Source: an uncultured bacterium (GTDB lineage Bacteria; Bacillota; Clostridia; Lachnospirales; Lachnospiraceae). Taken from it: 24,905 bases of DNA. Shown here piece by piece: positions 7,887 through 16,513 of this stretch; position 1 is the stretch's first letter; every line of letters starts with the position of its first letter. The notes beneath the pieces are model-generated. The model saw nothing but the letters and a program-made list of their open reading frames with translations, did not search any database and was not told the DNA's origin. A program made the translations under genes and the position numbers. The DNA lies in NCBI GenBank assembly GCA_905215405.1, contig CAJMQE010000054.1, positions 1 through 24,905 of the forward strand. The letters run 5' to 3'.

Positions 7887-7895
7887 TGTTAGAAT
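7887..7895 (+). promoter_or_regulatory. rnr: Extended -10 promoter candidate for rnr
   Basis: TGTTAGAAT fits TGN followed by a TATAAT-like hexamer (TAGAAT 7890-7895). The -35 region (TAGTTA, 17 bases upstream) is poor. A promoter is needed here because of the secG terminator. The leader would be about 110 bases. Confidence 0.38.
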
Positions 7896-8012
7896 ATGAA
7901 TAAGTATAGGTATTCAAACTATTTTGGATTTATAAGATAAAGAGAGCTGTCAGACGCTTTGCAAAGTACATCTGCATGAATTTGTACAGCCATAGGAAAT
8001 GGAGATAACTGA

Positions 8013-10190
8013 ATGAAAGATGAAATATTTGAAAATAGAAAGAAAATGCTGACAGAATTAATATTTGATGAGCATTATTCTCCTATGAAGATAAAAGAAC
8101 TGGCTATATTGTTACAGGTTCCAAAGAGTGACAGGGCAGAATTAAAGAAAGTCTTGGATGCACTTGTTGCGGATGGTAAGATCGGTATTTCGAAAAAAGG
8201 AAAATACGGAAAACCTGAAAATACAGCAATTGTTGGTACATTTATCAGCAATCGAAGAGGGTTTGGCTTTGTTGAAGTTGAAGATATGGAAGAAGATATT
8301 TTTATTCCAGGAAAAGATACCATGGATGCATTTCACATGGATACAGTCAGAGTGGTAATTACAACGAAAGCAGAGAATGGCAAGCGTTGTGAAGGTAAAG
8401 TAATTGAAATACTGGACCATCAGATCAAGGAACTGGTCGGCACATTTCAGAAAAATAAGACTTTTGGTTTTGTAGTACCGGATAATGGAAAGATTGCATA
8501 TGATGTATTTATTCCACAGGAAAGAACGAATGGAGCAGTTAATGGACATAAGGTCGTTGTGAAGATCACAAAATATGGTAAGGGTGGAAAGAATCCAGAA
8601 GGTGCTATCACAGAGATCATCGGTCACATCAATGATCCGGGAACAGATATTATGTCTGTCATCAAATCGTTTGACCTTCCCCTGGAATTTCCAGAAGAGG
8701 TCATGAAATCTCTGGATCAGATTCCGGATGAGGTTGATGAAAAAGATAAAGCTGGCAGACTGGATCTGCGTCAGCTTCAGACAGTGACGATTGATGGCGA
8801 AGATGCAAAAGATCTCGATGATGCAATTACAGTGACAAAAGAAGGAGATTTATATCGTCTTGGAGTCCATATTGCAGATGTCAGCCATTATGTTACAGAG
8901 GGAAGTCCACTGGATAAAGAGGCTCTGAAGAGAGGTACGTCTGTATATTTGGTTGACAGGGTAATTCCTATGATTCCACACAAATTATCCAATGGTATCT
9001 GTTCTCTGAATCAGGGTACGGACAGACTGGCACTGAGCTGTATCATGGATATTGATGAAAAGGGAACTGTTGTTGGCCATAAGATCGCAGAAACCCTGAT
9101 CAATGTAGATAGAAGAATGACTTATACAAGTGTGAAGAAAATTCTTGTTGATCACGATGAGGCTGAAATGGAAGAGTACAAAGAACTGGTTCCAATGTTT
9201 GAATTGATGAATGAGTTAGCATCAATTCTGCGCGCTAAGAGAAAAAAACGTGGTTCTATTGATTTTGATTTCCCTGAAAGTAAGATTATTCTCGACGAAA
9301 ATGGTCATCCAACGGATATTAAACCATATGATAGAAATGTAGCGACTAAGATAATTGAAGATTTCATGCTGGTCGCAAATGAGACGGTAGCAGAAGATTA
9401 TTTCTGGCAGGAGATTCCTTTCCTTTATAGAAGTCATGAAAATCCAGATCCAGAACGTATTCTGAAGCTTGGTACATTTATCAATAACTTTGGCTATTCT
9501 ATTAGAATTACTGAAAATGATATTCATCCAAAGGAATTACAGAAGCTGTTGACAAAGATAGAAGGTTCAGATGAGGAAAATCTGATCAGCAGACTGACAC
9601 TTCGTTCTATGAAGCGTGCACAGTATACAACAGAATGCATCGGACATTTTGGACTTGCAGCGAAATATTACTGCCATTTTACATCTCCAATCAGAAGATA
9701 TCCGGATTTGCAGATTCATAGAATTATTAAAGAAAGTCTGCATGGTGGGTTAAAAGAAAAGAGATTTAAACACTATAGTTCGATACTTCCTGATGTTGCA
9801 AAACAGACCAGTACGACAGAACGTCGTGCGGATGATGCGGAACGTGACACAGATAAATTAAAAATGGTGGAATACATGGAAAAGAGAATCGGACAGGAAT
9901 TCGACGGTGTTGTATCCAGTATTACAAGCTGGGGAATTTATGTCGAACTGCCTAATACGATTGAAGGAATGATTCCAGTCACTGCATTAAAAGATGGATA
10001 TTATGTCTATGACGAGAACCACTATGAAATGATAAATGAAACAACGAACAGAACATTTAAACTTGGTCAGAAGTTAAGAGTACGTGTAGCACATACAGAT
10101 AAACTGCTTCGTAATATTGATTTTGAAATTGCTGATGAGCAGGATGATGAGCAGAGCGAGGTACAGCAGAGCCAGACAGTAACACAGTAG
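8013..10190 (+). CDS. rnr: Ribonuclease R
   Basis: This processive 3'-to-5' exoribonuclease of the RNB family degrades structured RNA, including mRNAs released by trans-translation. It has 725 residues, a normal length. In order: an N-terminal winged-helix segment (about 1-65), two cold-shock/OB domains (about 70-135 and 140-205, each opening with a G-F-G-F-V pattern), the catalytic RNB domain (about 250-580) and a C-terminal S1 domain (about 633-710). The magnesium-binding aspartates are visible in IDGEDAKDLDDA (D261, D267, D269 and D270 region), and HIADVSHYV follows. The tail is short, acidic and glutamine-rich instead of the lysine-rich tail of enterobacterial RNase R. GGAG at 8001-8004 precedes the ATG by 8 bases. 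smpB follows after 76 bases without a terminator, so the two are probably co-transcribed, which fits their shared role. Confidence 0.97.
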   Translation: MKDEIFENRKKMLTELIFDEHYSPMKIKELAILLQVPKSDRAELKKVLDALVADGKIGISKKGKYGKPENTAIVGTFISNRRGFGFVEVEDMEEDIFIPGKDTMDAFHMDTVRVVITTKAENGKRCEGKVIEILDHQIKELVGTFQKNKTFGFVVPDNGKIAYDVFIPQERTNGAVNGHKVVVKITKYGKGGKNPEGAITEIIGHINDPGTDIMSVIKSFDLPLEFPEEVMKSLDQIPDEVDEKDKAGRLDLRQLQTVTIDGEDAKDLDDAITVTKEGDLYRLGVHIADVSHYVTEGSPLDKEALKRGTSVYLVDRVIPMIPHKLSNGICSLNQGTDRLALSCIMDIDEKGTVVGHKIAETLINVDRRMTYTSVKKILVDHDEAEMEEYKELVPMFELMNELASILRAKRKKRGSIDFDFPESKIILDENGHPTDIKPYDRNVATKIIEDFMLVANETVAEDYFWQEIPFLYRSHENPDPERILKLGTFINNFGYSIRITENDIHPKELQKLLTKIEGSDEENLISRLTLRSMKRAQYTTECIGHFGLAAKYYCHFTSPIRRYPDLQIHRIIKESLHGGLKEKRFKHYSSILPDVAKQTSTTERRADDAERDTDKLKMVEYMEKRIGQEFDGVVSSITSWGIYVELPNTIEGMIPVTALKDGYYVYDENHYEMINETTNRTFKLGQKLRVRVAHTDKLLRNIDFEIADEQDDEQSEVQQSQTVTQ

Positions 10191-10266
10191 TCTGCATCTG
10201 CTGATGCATCACATAATTATTTAACTACAAGTAGAACAGACAGAACAGAAATGAGGTAGATAGAAG

Positions 10267-10734
10267 ATGGCAAAAGAGAGCAGAAAACTAATTGCCAACA
10301 ACAAAAAGGCCAGATTCGATTATTTTATCGAGGATACCTATGAGGCAGGAATCGTATTGCACGGAACAGAAGTGAAATCGATCCGCATGGGAAAATGTAG
10401 CATTAAAGAAGCATTTGTACGTATTGAAAAAGGAGATATTGTAGTTTACGGCATGCATATAACTCCTTATGAAAAAGGAAATATATTTAACAAAGATCCA
10501 CTGCGTGAAAAGAAACTTCTTCTGCATCAGCATGAGATCAATAAAATGCAGGCGACAATTGCACAAAAAGGTTATACGCTGGTGCCTCTGCAGGTCTATT
10601 TAAAAGGTAGTCTTGTCAAGATGGAGATCGGGCTGGCGCGAGGCAAGAAACTGTACGATAAACGTCAGGATATTGCAAAGAAAGATCAGAGACGAGAGGC
10701 CGAAAAAGACTTTAAGGTCAGAAATCTGTATTAA
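10267..10734 (+). CDS. smpB: SsrA-binding protein SmpB
   Basis: This RNA-binding partner of tmRNA delivers it to stalled ribosomes for trans-translation. It has 155 residues, the family norm. Motifs include NKKARFDY near residue 13, GTEVKSIR in the OB-fold core (about 34-41), and LARGKKLYDKR followed by a lysine/arginine-rich C-terminal tail that reaches into the mRNA channel during tmRNA accommodation. GAGG at 10253-10256 is 10 bases before the ATG. The gene follows rnr, with which it cooperates. In many Firmicutes the tmRNA gene ssrA lies just downstream; I looked from 10735 to 11657 and saw no tmRNA ends or tag frame. Confidence 0.97.
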   Translation: MAKESRKLIANNKKARFDYFIEDTYEAGIVLHGTEVKSIRMGKCSIKEAFVRIEKGDIVVYGMHITPYEKGNIFNKDPLREKKLLLHQHEINKMQATIAQKGYTLVPLQVYLKGSLVKMEIGLARGKKLYDKRQDIAKKDQRREAEKDFKVRNLY

Positions 10735-10754
10735 TCTTCTTAGTTTGTATAAAA

Positions 10755-10782
10755 TTTACAGGCATTTTACGCTGATTATAGT
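10755..10782 (+). promoter_or_regulatory. Promoter candidate overlapping a hairpin, upstream of small membrane protein
   Basis: TTTACA (10755-10760) and TATAGT (10777-10782) are 16 bases apart. The same stretch is part of an imperfect stem: CAGGCA then TTTACGC (10759-10772) against GTGTAAATTTGCCTG (10781-10795). No U-tract follows, so the hairpin is not a good terminator for smpB. Confidence 0.38.
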
Positions 10783-10833
10783 GTAAATTTGCCTGCCCAT
10801 ATTATGATTTCTTTATCAGAAAGGAGTCGGCGT

Positions 10834-11025
10834 ATGGATTTTATATATCAGAAATTATTACTTCTTACTCATAATAAATATCAGAAATCAGGCTATCTTT
10901 TAATTTTGTGCACCATGACGGTTCTATTTTTGTTGGGGCTATTGGTCAATATCAATGTTGCATCAGCGCTCTCACTGATTGTTGGATTCTTGGGATCGGC
11001 AGTATGGATTTTAAGAAATGCCTGA
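10834..11025 (+). CDS. Small two-helix membrane protein of unknown function
   Basis: This 63-residue protein is not recognised as a named family. It has a short charged N-terminus (MDFIYQKLLL, with lysines at 7, 15 and 18), a hydrophobic helix at about 20-38 and a second at about 43-60 ending in RNA. It is likely a small inner-membrane protein. A frame opens earlier, at TTG 10789, but AAGGAG at 10821-10826 stands 7 bases before the ATG at 10834 and fixes the start there. It has a plausible promoter of its own and is closed by a strong terminator at 11066-11090, which supports it being a real gene. Similar small proteins may exist in related genomes; a protein search would settle this. Confidence 0.6.
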   Translation: MDFIYQKLLLLTHNKYQKSGYLLILCTMTVLFLLGLLVNINVASALSLIVGFLGSAVWILRNA

Positions 11026-11065
11026 ATAGAGGAATTTGCAGAACAGTTACAGAATCAAATAATTG

Positions 11066-11090
11066 AGCAGGCTTATAGCCTGCTTTTTTT
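11066..11090 (+). terminator. Intrinsic terminator after the small membrane protein
   Basis: AGCAGGCT (11066-11073), loop TAT, AGCCTGCT (11077-11084), a perfect 8-bp stem, then seven T at 11084-11090. It closes the rnr-smpB-small protein region. Confidence 0.88.
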
Positions 11091-11185
11091 GTGCATGGAC
11101 GTGTTTGATATTAGGTATTAGGTCGTATGGATGTCCAAAGGTGTATTGGTGCGAATATCAAAGGTGTTGCGCAGAACAGAAAATA

Positions 11186-11275
11186 GTAGTGATAATATAG
11201 GTCTTAATGACAAGTTTATAATATACAATTGTAGTTATAATATAGGATTTCATGATAAGTTTACAATAAACAAAA
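11186..11275 (+). repeat. 45-bp direct repeat, two tandem copies
   Basis: Bases 11186-11230 and 11231-11275 align without gaps and differ at about nine of 45 positions; both begin GTAGT and contain ATAATATAGG and AAGTTTA. The period is a multiple of three, and one frame reads D-N-I-G-L-N-D-K-F then Y-N-I-G-F-H-D-K-F. The repeat could therefore be a relic of coding sequence. Confidence 0.7.
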
Positions 11276-11346
11276 GTAATTGTTTCAGCTGTTCGACAGA
11301 GAAATTGTATATTTTTGAATTATGGTCATTTTTTTTTACTCAGTAC

Positions 11347-11376
11347 TTGTACCGGAACTGTCATAAATTGTATAAT
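11347..11376 (+). promoter_or_regulatory. Promoter candidate for the YhgE/Pip cluster
   Basis: A perfect TATAAT (11371-11376) lies 18 bases after TTGTAC (11347-11352). A start near 11383 would give a leader of about 275 bases containing the whole 20-bp repeat array. The -35 match is moderate. Confidence 0.4.
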
Positions 11377-11448
11377 GATGTAACAAAAGTAAAAAAGAAG
11401 TCATATCGATTACAAAAGGAAAAGGACTCGCTGTTATACGTTACAAAG

Positions 11449-11620
11449 TGCAAGCAGCCACTTAAAATTTGACAGTAGCCACTTAAACGCGGCAGTAGCT
11501 GCTTAAATGCGGTAGTAGTTGTTCAAATGAAATGTGGTAGTAGCTGCTTAAATGCAGTAGTAGCTGTTCAAATGTGGTAGAAGTTTGTTGCCAATGAGGC
11601 AGTAGCTGTTGCAAGTGTGA
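11449..11620 (+). repeat. Degenerate 20-bp tandem repeat array upstream of the YhgE/Pip cluster
   Basis: About seven to eight contiguous units follow the consensus YAGTAGCTGYTYAAATGYGG. Units start at 11473, 11493, 11513 (25 bases, five extra), 11538, 11558, 11578 (22 bases) and 11600 (21 bases), with a more diverged unit at 11449-11471. There are no spacers, so this is not a CRISPR array. It ends 37 bases before the first YhgE/Pip start. Possible roles are an array of binding sites, a structured mRNA leader or a slippage-prone spacer. Confidence 0.85.
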
Positions 11621-11657
11621 CAAGAGTTAGAGTTACAGGAAAGGAATTAAATTACAT

Positions 11658-13844
11658 ATGAGAAATATTTTACGGATTTTTACAACAGATCTGCGAAGGC
11701 TCTCCAGAAATTTTCTTGCGCTGGTGATTGTCATAGGTATCTGTTTTATACCATCGCTTTATGCATGGTTCAATATTTATTCTAACTGGGATCCTTACGC
11801 AAATACGGCAAGTATTAAAGTGGCGGTCGCAACGCAGGATAAAGGCTATATGAAGCAGGGCACCTACGTCAATATGGGAGATGAGGTAATCGAGCAGCTA
11901 AAGGAAAATACAAAGATCGGTTGGGTGTTCACGGATACGAGTGAAGAGGCGATTGAAGGAGTCAACAGTGGAGAATACTATGCAGCTGTCGTGATAAGCG
12001 AAGATTTTACAGACCGGATGTATGAAGCATTTTCCAGAGATTTTGAAAATCCGGTCATTACTTACTATGAAAATGAGAAGAAAAATGCTGTCGCAACTAA
12101 AATTACAGATACGGCTGTATCTACATTGCAGGAGAGTATCAATGAGAAATTTGTGGAAGTAGCAGTCAGCTCCATTTTTGAAAAGACCAATAGTTTGTCT
12201 GATGATATTGAGAGTGGAGATAAAATCGATCAATTTGTACAGAAACTGAATGCGTTGAATGAAAATCTGATCTCTTATAATCAGATGATCGATAGTTTCC
12301 TGGATGGAAATGAATCCTTAAAAGATGCAATCAGTGCTGCAAATGGACAGATTCCGGGACTTACATCCAAAGTAGGAAATGCGATTACAAGCCTTGGGGA
12401 TACCAGAAGTGATTTTGGACAGACACAGACTACTGTCTCTGCATTTAGTCAGAATGTAAAAGATTCCCTGGGAGAAATCGAAACATCCATCGATCAGGTC
12501 GCATCAGATATAAAAAATGCGGGACTTGCTGATAAAGCAGAGAATAGTGCAGAAAACATAGGAAAGACCGTTGAAGACACAAATCAGTTGTTACAGCAGC
12601 TCAACACGCTTCAGAAAGCACTGGTTGATATGAAGAGCGAGGACTTATCAGATAACGAAGCAGCCGCAATTAAAAAAGCACTGGAAACAATTGCAGATAT
12701 CAGAAGCGGTGCAACGGATGTGCACTCCGCGATGTCACAGCTTCAGAATACAACCGCTGGTCTTGATGAGAATACTATAAAAGATCAGCTCAGAGATGGT
12801 GTAGAAGGTGTGACAGGTGGTATGGCTGCAACAATTGAAAGTGCATCTACACAGATTGACAACATCCGAAACATTTACTCAGCGACGCTGGTGCCACAGA
12901 TGGACAGCATCCTGGATGGTGTAGGCCAGATTTTAAATAATGTGACGAACATGCTTGGAGATCTAAATAATACTCTGACCAACATGGGAAATGTCTTTAA
13001 TGGTGTCAATACAACGGTATCTGGCACGAGTGATAGCCTGGAAAGTATCCAGAAAGTATTACAGAGTGTCAGTGATAGAATCTCTGCTATGACGGAAAAA
13101 GTAAATGCAGCAGGAGATGATGAGAAAGTACAGGCATTGCTGGATCTAATGGGTGGCGACCCACAGGCATACGGGGCATATTTTGCAGAGCCAGTGGAAG
13201 TAAAGAGCCAAGAAATATATCCAATTGAGAACTATGGATCTGCGGTAACACCATTTTATACGGTACTTGCTCTCTGGGTAGGCGGACTGATACTGGTATC
13301 CGTGCTGAAGGTAAAAGCGAAAGCGGACGAGTTGATCGCACCGAAGTCCTATCAGCTCTTCTTTGGCAGATATCTGATCTTCTTTTTGCTGGGACAGATT
13401 CAGGCGTTGATCATCGTATTGGGAAATGTATTTCTGTTACATTGTCAGATTCTGTACCCAGGGCTGTTCTGGCTGACAGCATCTCTGACAAGTTTTACAT
13501 TTACACTTTTGATCTACTCACTGACACTGTCATTCGGAGATATTGGTAAAGCGTTGCTGGTAGTCATTATGGTCATTCAGATTGCAGGGTCAGGTGGAAC
13601 ATATCCGATCGAAATACTGCCTGATTTCTACCGAAATGTATATACATTCTTCCCATTCCCTTATGCAATCAACGCATTACGGGAAACAATTGGTGGTATG
13701 TATGGCAGTACTTATATGAAGTCACTTGCAGAAGTACTTATATTTGCAGTGGTAGCACTTCTTACAGGTCTCGTGATAAGAATTCCTTTCGTAGGTATTA
13801 ATCACTTTGTTGAGAAGCGGATGGAAGATACTAAAATGATGTAA
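11658..13844 (+). CDS. YhgE/Pip-domain (EsaA/YueB-like) membrane protein, first copy
   Basis: This 728-residue protein belongs to the family that includes Lactococcus phage-infection protein Pip, Bacillus YhgE and YueB (SPP1 phage receptor) and staphylococcal EsaA of type VII secretion. One transmembrane helix lies at about 15-37, followed by the family signature PSLYAWFNIYSNWDPY. A long extracytoplasmic region (about 50-520) is rich in N, Q, D, S and T with heptad-like coiled-coil stretches. The C-terminal block (about 530-712) has five helices resembling ABC-2 permease segments, including YPIENYGSAVTPFY just before it and an AGSGGTYPIEILPDFY loop. The ribosome binding site is GGAAAGG (11638-11644), somewhat distant from the ATG. 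The protein is paralogous to the second copy at 14364. Molecular function in this organism is unknown; envelope assembly, export or phage adsorption are the family precedents. Confidence 0.88.
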   Translation: MRNILRIFTTDLRRLSRNFLALVIVIGICFIPSLYAWFNIYSNWDPYANTASIKVAVATQDKGYMKQGTYVNMGDEVIEQLKENTKIGWVFTDTSEEAIEGVNSGEYYAAVVISEDFTDRMYEAFSRDFENPVITYYENEKKNAVATKITDTAVSTLQESINEKFVEVAVSSIFEKTNSLSDDIESGDKIDQFVQKLNALNENLISYNQMIDSFLDGNESLKDAISAANGQIPGLTSKVGNAITSLGDTRSDFGQTQTTVSAFSQNVKDSLGEIETSIDQVASDIKNAGLADKAENSAENIGKTVEDTNQLLQQLNTLQKALVDMKSEDLSDNEAAAIKKALETIADIRSGATDVHSAMSQLQNTTAGLDENTIKDQLRDGVEGVTGGMAATIESASTQIDNIRNIYSATLVPQMDSILDGVGQILNNVTNMLGDLNNTLTNMGNVFNGVNTTVSGTSDSLESIQKVLQSVSDRISAMTEKVNAAGDDEKVQALLDLMGGDPQAYGAYFAEPVEVKSQEIYPIENYGSAVTPFYTVLALWVGGLILVSVLKVKAKADELIAPKSYQLFFGRYLIFFLLGQIQALIIVLGNVFLLHCQILYPGLFWLTASLTSFTFTLLIYSLTLSFGDIGKALLVVIMVIQIAGSGGTYPIEILPDFYRNVYTFFPFPYAINALRETIGGMYGSTYMKSLAEVLIFAVVALLTGLVIRIPFVGINHFVEKRMEDTKMM

Positions 13845-13860
13845 TTAATGAGAGGTAACG

Positions 13861-14367
13861 ATGAAAAACGAAACAAAAGAAAAAGATTATAAACAAATAT
13901 ATGATGCTTTTATGGATTATGAGCAGCAGATACATGAAAAAAATCTAAAACGAATCAGAATTGGGTTGAAATGTATTGTTATTATTCCATTGATATTTCT
14001 GATCATGCTTCTTGCAACAGACAGTTCAAAAATTATTTTTCTGACATTGTGGATTGCTTCTCTTTTTGGAATTGCAGTTTATCTGATTCATGTAGAATAT
14101 GCGGATTATCAGTTACAAGAACATTTATTGAAGTTCGACAACGAAAAAAGGAAAGAACCGGATGCATTAATGGGCAGAGAACTGCAAAGCGTGTCCGCCA
14201 ATCTAAGAGCAACATTAAAAATACTCGATCAGAATCTGAATGCACAGGAAGAACTGAGAACGTCGAGAGCGCAAGAAGACACAACGGCATTTGAAAATGA
14301 ACATGCTAAGCTGAAAGACGAACTTGATGGAAATCAGAAAGAGGAAGAGAAAGGCAGATACGAATGA
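13861..14367 (+). CDS. Small membrane protein with cytoplasmic coiled-coil tail, encoded between the two YhgE/Pip copies
   Basis: I do not recognise this 168-residue protein. It has a charged N-terminus (1-33), two hydrophobic helices at about 34-52 and 57-77 separated by a very short loop, and a hydrophilic, glutamate/lysine/asparagine-rich tail (about 80-168) with coiled-coil character. Both ends are therefore predicted on the same side, probably the cytoplasm. GAGGT at 13852-13856 precedes the ATG. It begins 16 bases after the first YhgE/Pip stop, and its stop overlaps the start of the second copy in an ATGA junction, which implies translational coupling. That arrangement suggests a partner or assembly factor for the two large proteins. 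This is inference from context only. Confidence 0.78.
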   Translation: MKNETKEKDYKQIYDAFMDYEQQIHEKNLKRIRIGLKCIVIIPLIFLIMLLATDSSKIIFLTLWIASLFGIAVYLIHVEYADYQLQEHLLKFDNEKRKEPDALMGRELQSVSANLRATLKILDQNLNAQEELRTSRAQEDTTAFENEHAKLKDELDGNQKEEEKGRYE

Positions 14368-16505
14368 AAAATATATGGAAAATATTTTATGCGGACTGGA
14401 AACGTCTGAGCAGTAATGTGGTCGCAGTCGTCATTATTATGGGACTGTGTATTATTCCGTCGCTATATGCCTGGTTCAACATCTTTTCGAACTGGAATCC
14501 ATATGGCCCGGAATCGACATCAAATCTCAAAATTGCGGTTTATTCAGAAGATGAAGGAACTACATTGGAAGGAATCTCACTTAATGTCGGGGACAATGTG
14601 ATCGATGGATTAAAGTCCAATACGACGATCGGATGGGTGTTCACGGATACGCAGGAAGAAGCTGTAGAAGGTGTTTACAACGGAGATTACTATGCGGCGA
14701 TGGTGATACCACAAGACTTTACAAAGAATATGGTAAGTTTTCTCGATGGACAACTGGATCATCCGCAGATCGACTATTATGAAAATGAAAAGAAAAATGC
14801 CATAGCACCGAAGATCACCAGTAAGGCGAAAACAGCAGTACAGGAACAGGTCAATGCGACATTTGTAAGTACCCTGGCAGAGTCTGTGATGAAGGCCAGT
14901 AATTCCCTTGTTTCATCGGAAGGAAATGGTGGGATGATCCTGAATACGCTGACCAATAAATTAAATGATCTTGATACCAGTATGGAATCCTATATCAATA
15001 TTTTAAATTCATTTATCAGTGTGATCGATTCTGCGTCTAGTCTGATCGAGACGACACAGCTGATGGTACCGGATTTAAATAATATTGTGAGCACAGGTCA
15101 GAATACATTAAATACAATGCAGGGCACTGTGATTTCAGGTACCGGCAGTGCAGACACGGTAACGGATATGGTCACATACAGTTTTTCGATTGTCAGTGAC
15201 AGTCTCGAAAATGTGTCTGCAATAGTGGAAGGTGACCTGCATGATGTCGGAGGGCTGGATGGTGCATCAGATGCTTCTGTGAATAAGCTGCAGGGGATGA
15301 TGCCGTATATTAAAAAGCTGTTTGCATCTGCGACAGATTCCTTTGGAACAACAGAGGACACGAGTGCACAAATTACACAGATCGAGGCACAGATGGATCA
15401 GATTCAGGCAGATCTAGATCAGGTCGCAGCCTCGACACAGGATGGAAAAGAATCAGTGGATGCGCTCAAAAAACAAATCGTCAGTGAGATCACAGATTGT
15501 CGTAACCAGATTCGCAGTCTGCAGGATACTTTTACATATTCTGTAAAGCCACAGTTAAATTCAACTATGAATGAAATGCAGGCATCTCTAAATGCGGTAC
15601 AGTCCATTTTATATGGCGTTAATGGTGATTTTAGTGATGTGTCCAAGGTCCTTGATGAATATCTGGATACGGTGGATTCAGGCAGTGCAAGCTTGAGCAA
15701 ATCCAGGGATATGGCAGTGGAAATGAAGCAGGGACTGGACAAACTGATCGTTGATCTGGGTACACTAAGTACAGATCAGCAATATCAGGAATTTGTATCA
15801 ATGTTACAGACAAATCCAGAAATGTTGGGACAGTTCATTTCGTCACCAATAGCGCTGGATAAGCAGCAAGTCTATCCAATCGAAACTTATGGTTCCGCTA
15901 TGGCACCTTTTTATACGATCCTGGCACTTTGGGTCGGAGCTCTGATACTGGTCGCAATAATTCATGTAAAAGTACATCAGGAGCCAGAAATTCAAAATGT
16001 GAAATCCTATGAACAGTTCTTTGGTCGTTATCTGACTTTCTTTGCAATCGGACAGGTACAGACCTTGATCACAGTACTGGGAGATCTTTTCTATATTGAT
16101 ATTCAGTGTCATAATCCGTTTCTGTTCTGGTTCGCAGCAGCAGTCAGCAGTCTGGTCTTTACTTTGTTCATCTACGCTCTGACAGTCGCATTTGGCAATG
16201 TAGGAGAGGCTATCGCGATTGTGGTCATGGTCATTCAGGTAGCTGGAGCCGGTGGCACATTTCCGATTGAGGTATTACCTAAAGTTTATCAGGCAATCTA
16301 TAAATACCTGCCATTCCCATATGGTATGGATGCTATGCGAGAGACCATTGGCGGTTTATATAAAATGCAGTATTGGAAATGTATTGGCGCACTGTTGCTC
16401 TATGTAGGGCTCTCCCTTCTGATTGGACTTGTTGTTGCGGTTCCATTCAGAAAGTTGAACAAAGTAATTGAAGAGAGCAAGGAAAACACGGATCTGATGA
16501 TTTAA
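14364..16505 (+). CDS. YhgE/Pip-domain (EsaA/YueB-like) membrane protein, second copy
   Basis: This 713-residue paralogue of the protein at 11658 has the same layout: one N-terminal helix (about 15-37), the signature PSLYAWFNIFSNWNPYG, a long extracytoplasmic segment (about 50-505) with coiled-coil heptads, then five C-terminal helices (about 513-698) carrying YPIETYGSAMAPFY and an AGAGGTFPIEVLPKVY loop. The membrane ends are clearly more similar between the two copies than the middle parts, so the ectodomains have diverged after an old duplication or bind different partners. The start overlaps the preceding stop by four bases (ATGA). LysR-type gene 16514 follows 8 bases after the stop. The two copies may form a heteromeric complex. 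No WXG100, EssC or other type VII secretion genes are in the window. Confidence 0.88.
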   Translation: MKNIWKIFYADWKRLSSNVVAVVIIMGLCIIPSLYAWFNIFSNWNPYGPESTSNLKIAVYSEDEGTTLEGISLNVGDNVIDGLKSNTTIGWVFTDTQEEAVEGVYNGDYYAAMVIPQDFTKNMVSFLDGQLDHPQIDYYENEKKNAIAPKITSKAKTAVQEQVNATFVSTLAESVMKASNSLVSSEGNGGMILNTLTNKLNDLDTSMESYINILNSFISVIDSASSLIETTQLMVPDLNNIVSTGQNTLNTMQGTVISGTGSADTVTDMVTYSFSIVSDSLENVSAIVEGDLHDVGGLDGASDASVNKLQGMMPYIKKLFASATDSFGTTEDTSAQITQIEAQMDQIQADLDQVAASTQDGKESVDALKKQIVSEITDCRNQIRSLQDTFTYSVKPQLNSTMNEMQASLNAVQSILYGVNGDFSDVSKVLDEYLDTVDSGSASLSKSRDMAVEMKQGLDKLIVDLGTLSTDQQYQEFVSMLQTNPEMLGQFISSPIALDKQQVYPIETYGSAMAPFYTILALWVGALILVAIIHVKVHQEPEIQNVKSYEQFFGRYLTFFAIGQVQTLITVLGDLFYIDIQCHNPFLFWFAAAVSSLVFTLFIYALTVAFGNVGEAIAIVVMVIQVAGAGGTFPIEVLPKVYQAIYKYLPFPYGMDAMRETIGGLYKMQYWKCIGALLLYVGLSLLIGLVVAVPFRKLNKVIEESKENTDLMI

Positions 16506-16513
16506 GGAGAAAA

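Larger units (their letters stand above)
11091..11657 (+). other. Large intergenic region with two kinds of repeats
   Basis: This 567-base gap has no convincing gene. A 113-codon open frame (11131-11472) lacks a ribosome binding site and recognisable domains. The region contains a 45-bp direct repeat pair (11186-11275), a promoter candidate (11347-11376) and a degenerate 20-bp tandem array (11449-11620). CAAAGGTGT also recurs at 11136 and 11159. It may be a degraded gene, a long regulatory leader, or both. Confidence 0.6.

Noticed and set aside
11131..11472. 113-codon open frame spanning the 45-bp repeats
   Set aside because: There is no ribosome binding site before its ATG, no recognised domain and an odd composition (many N, Y, K and C). 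It may be a gene relic but is not supported as a gene.
11449..11620. CRISPR array
   Set aside because: The units are contiguous, short (20 bases) and degenerate, with no unique spacers and no cas genes nearby.
10735..11657. tmRNA (ssrA) gene downstream of smpB
   Set aside because: I found no pairing tRNA-like ends, no T-arm GGTTCGA-type sequence and no tag reading frame ending in an ALA-ALA pattern.
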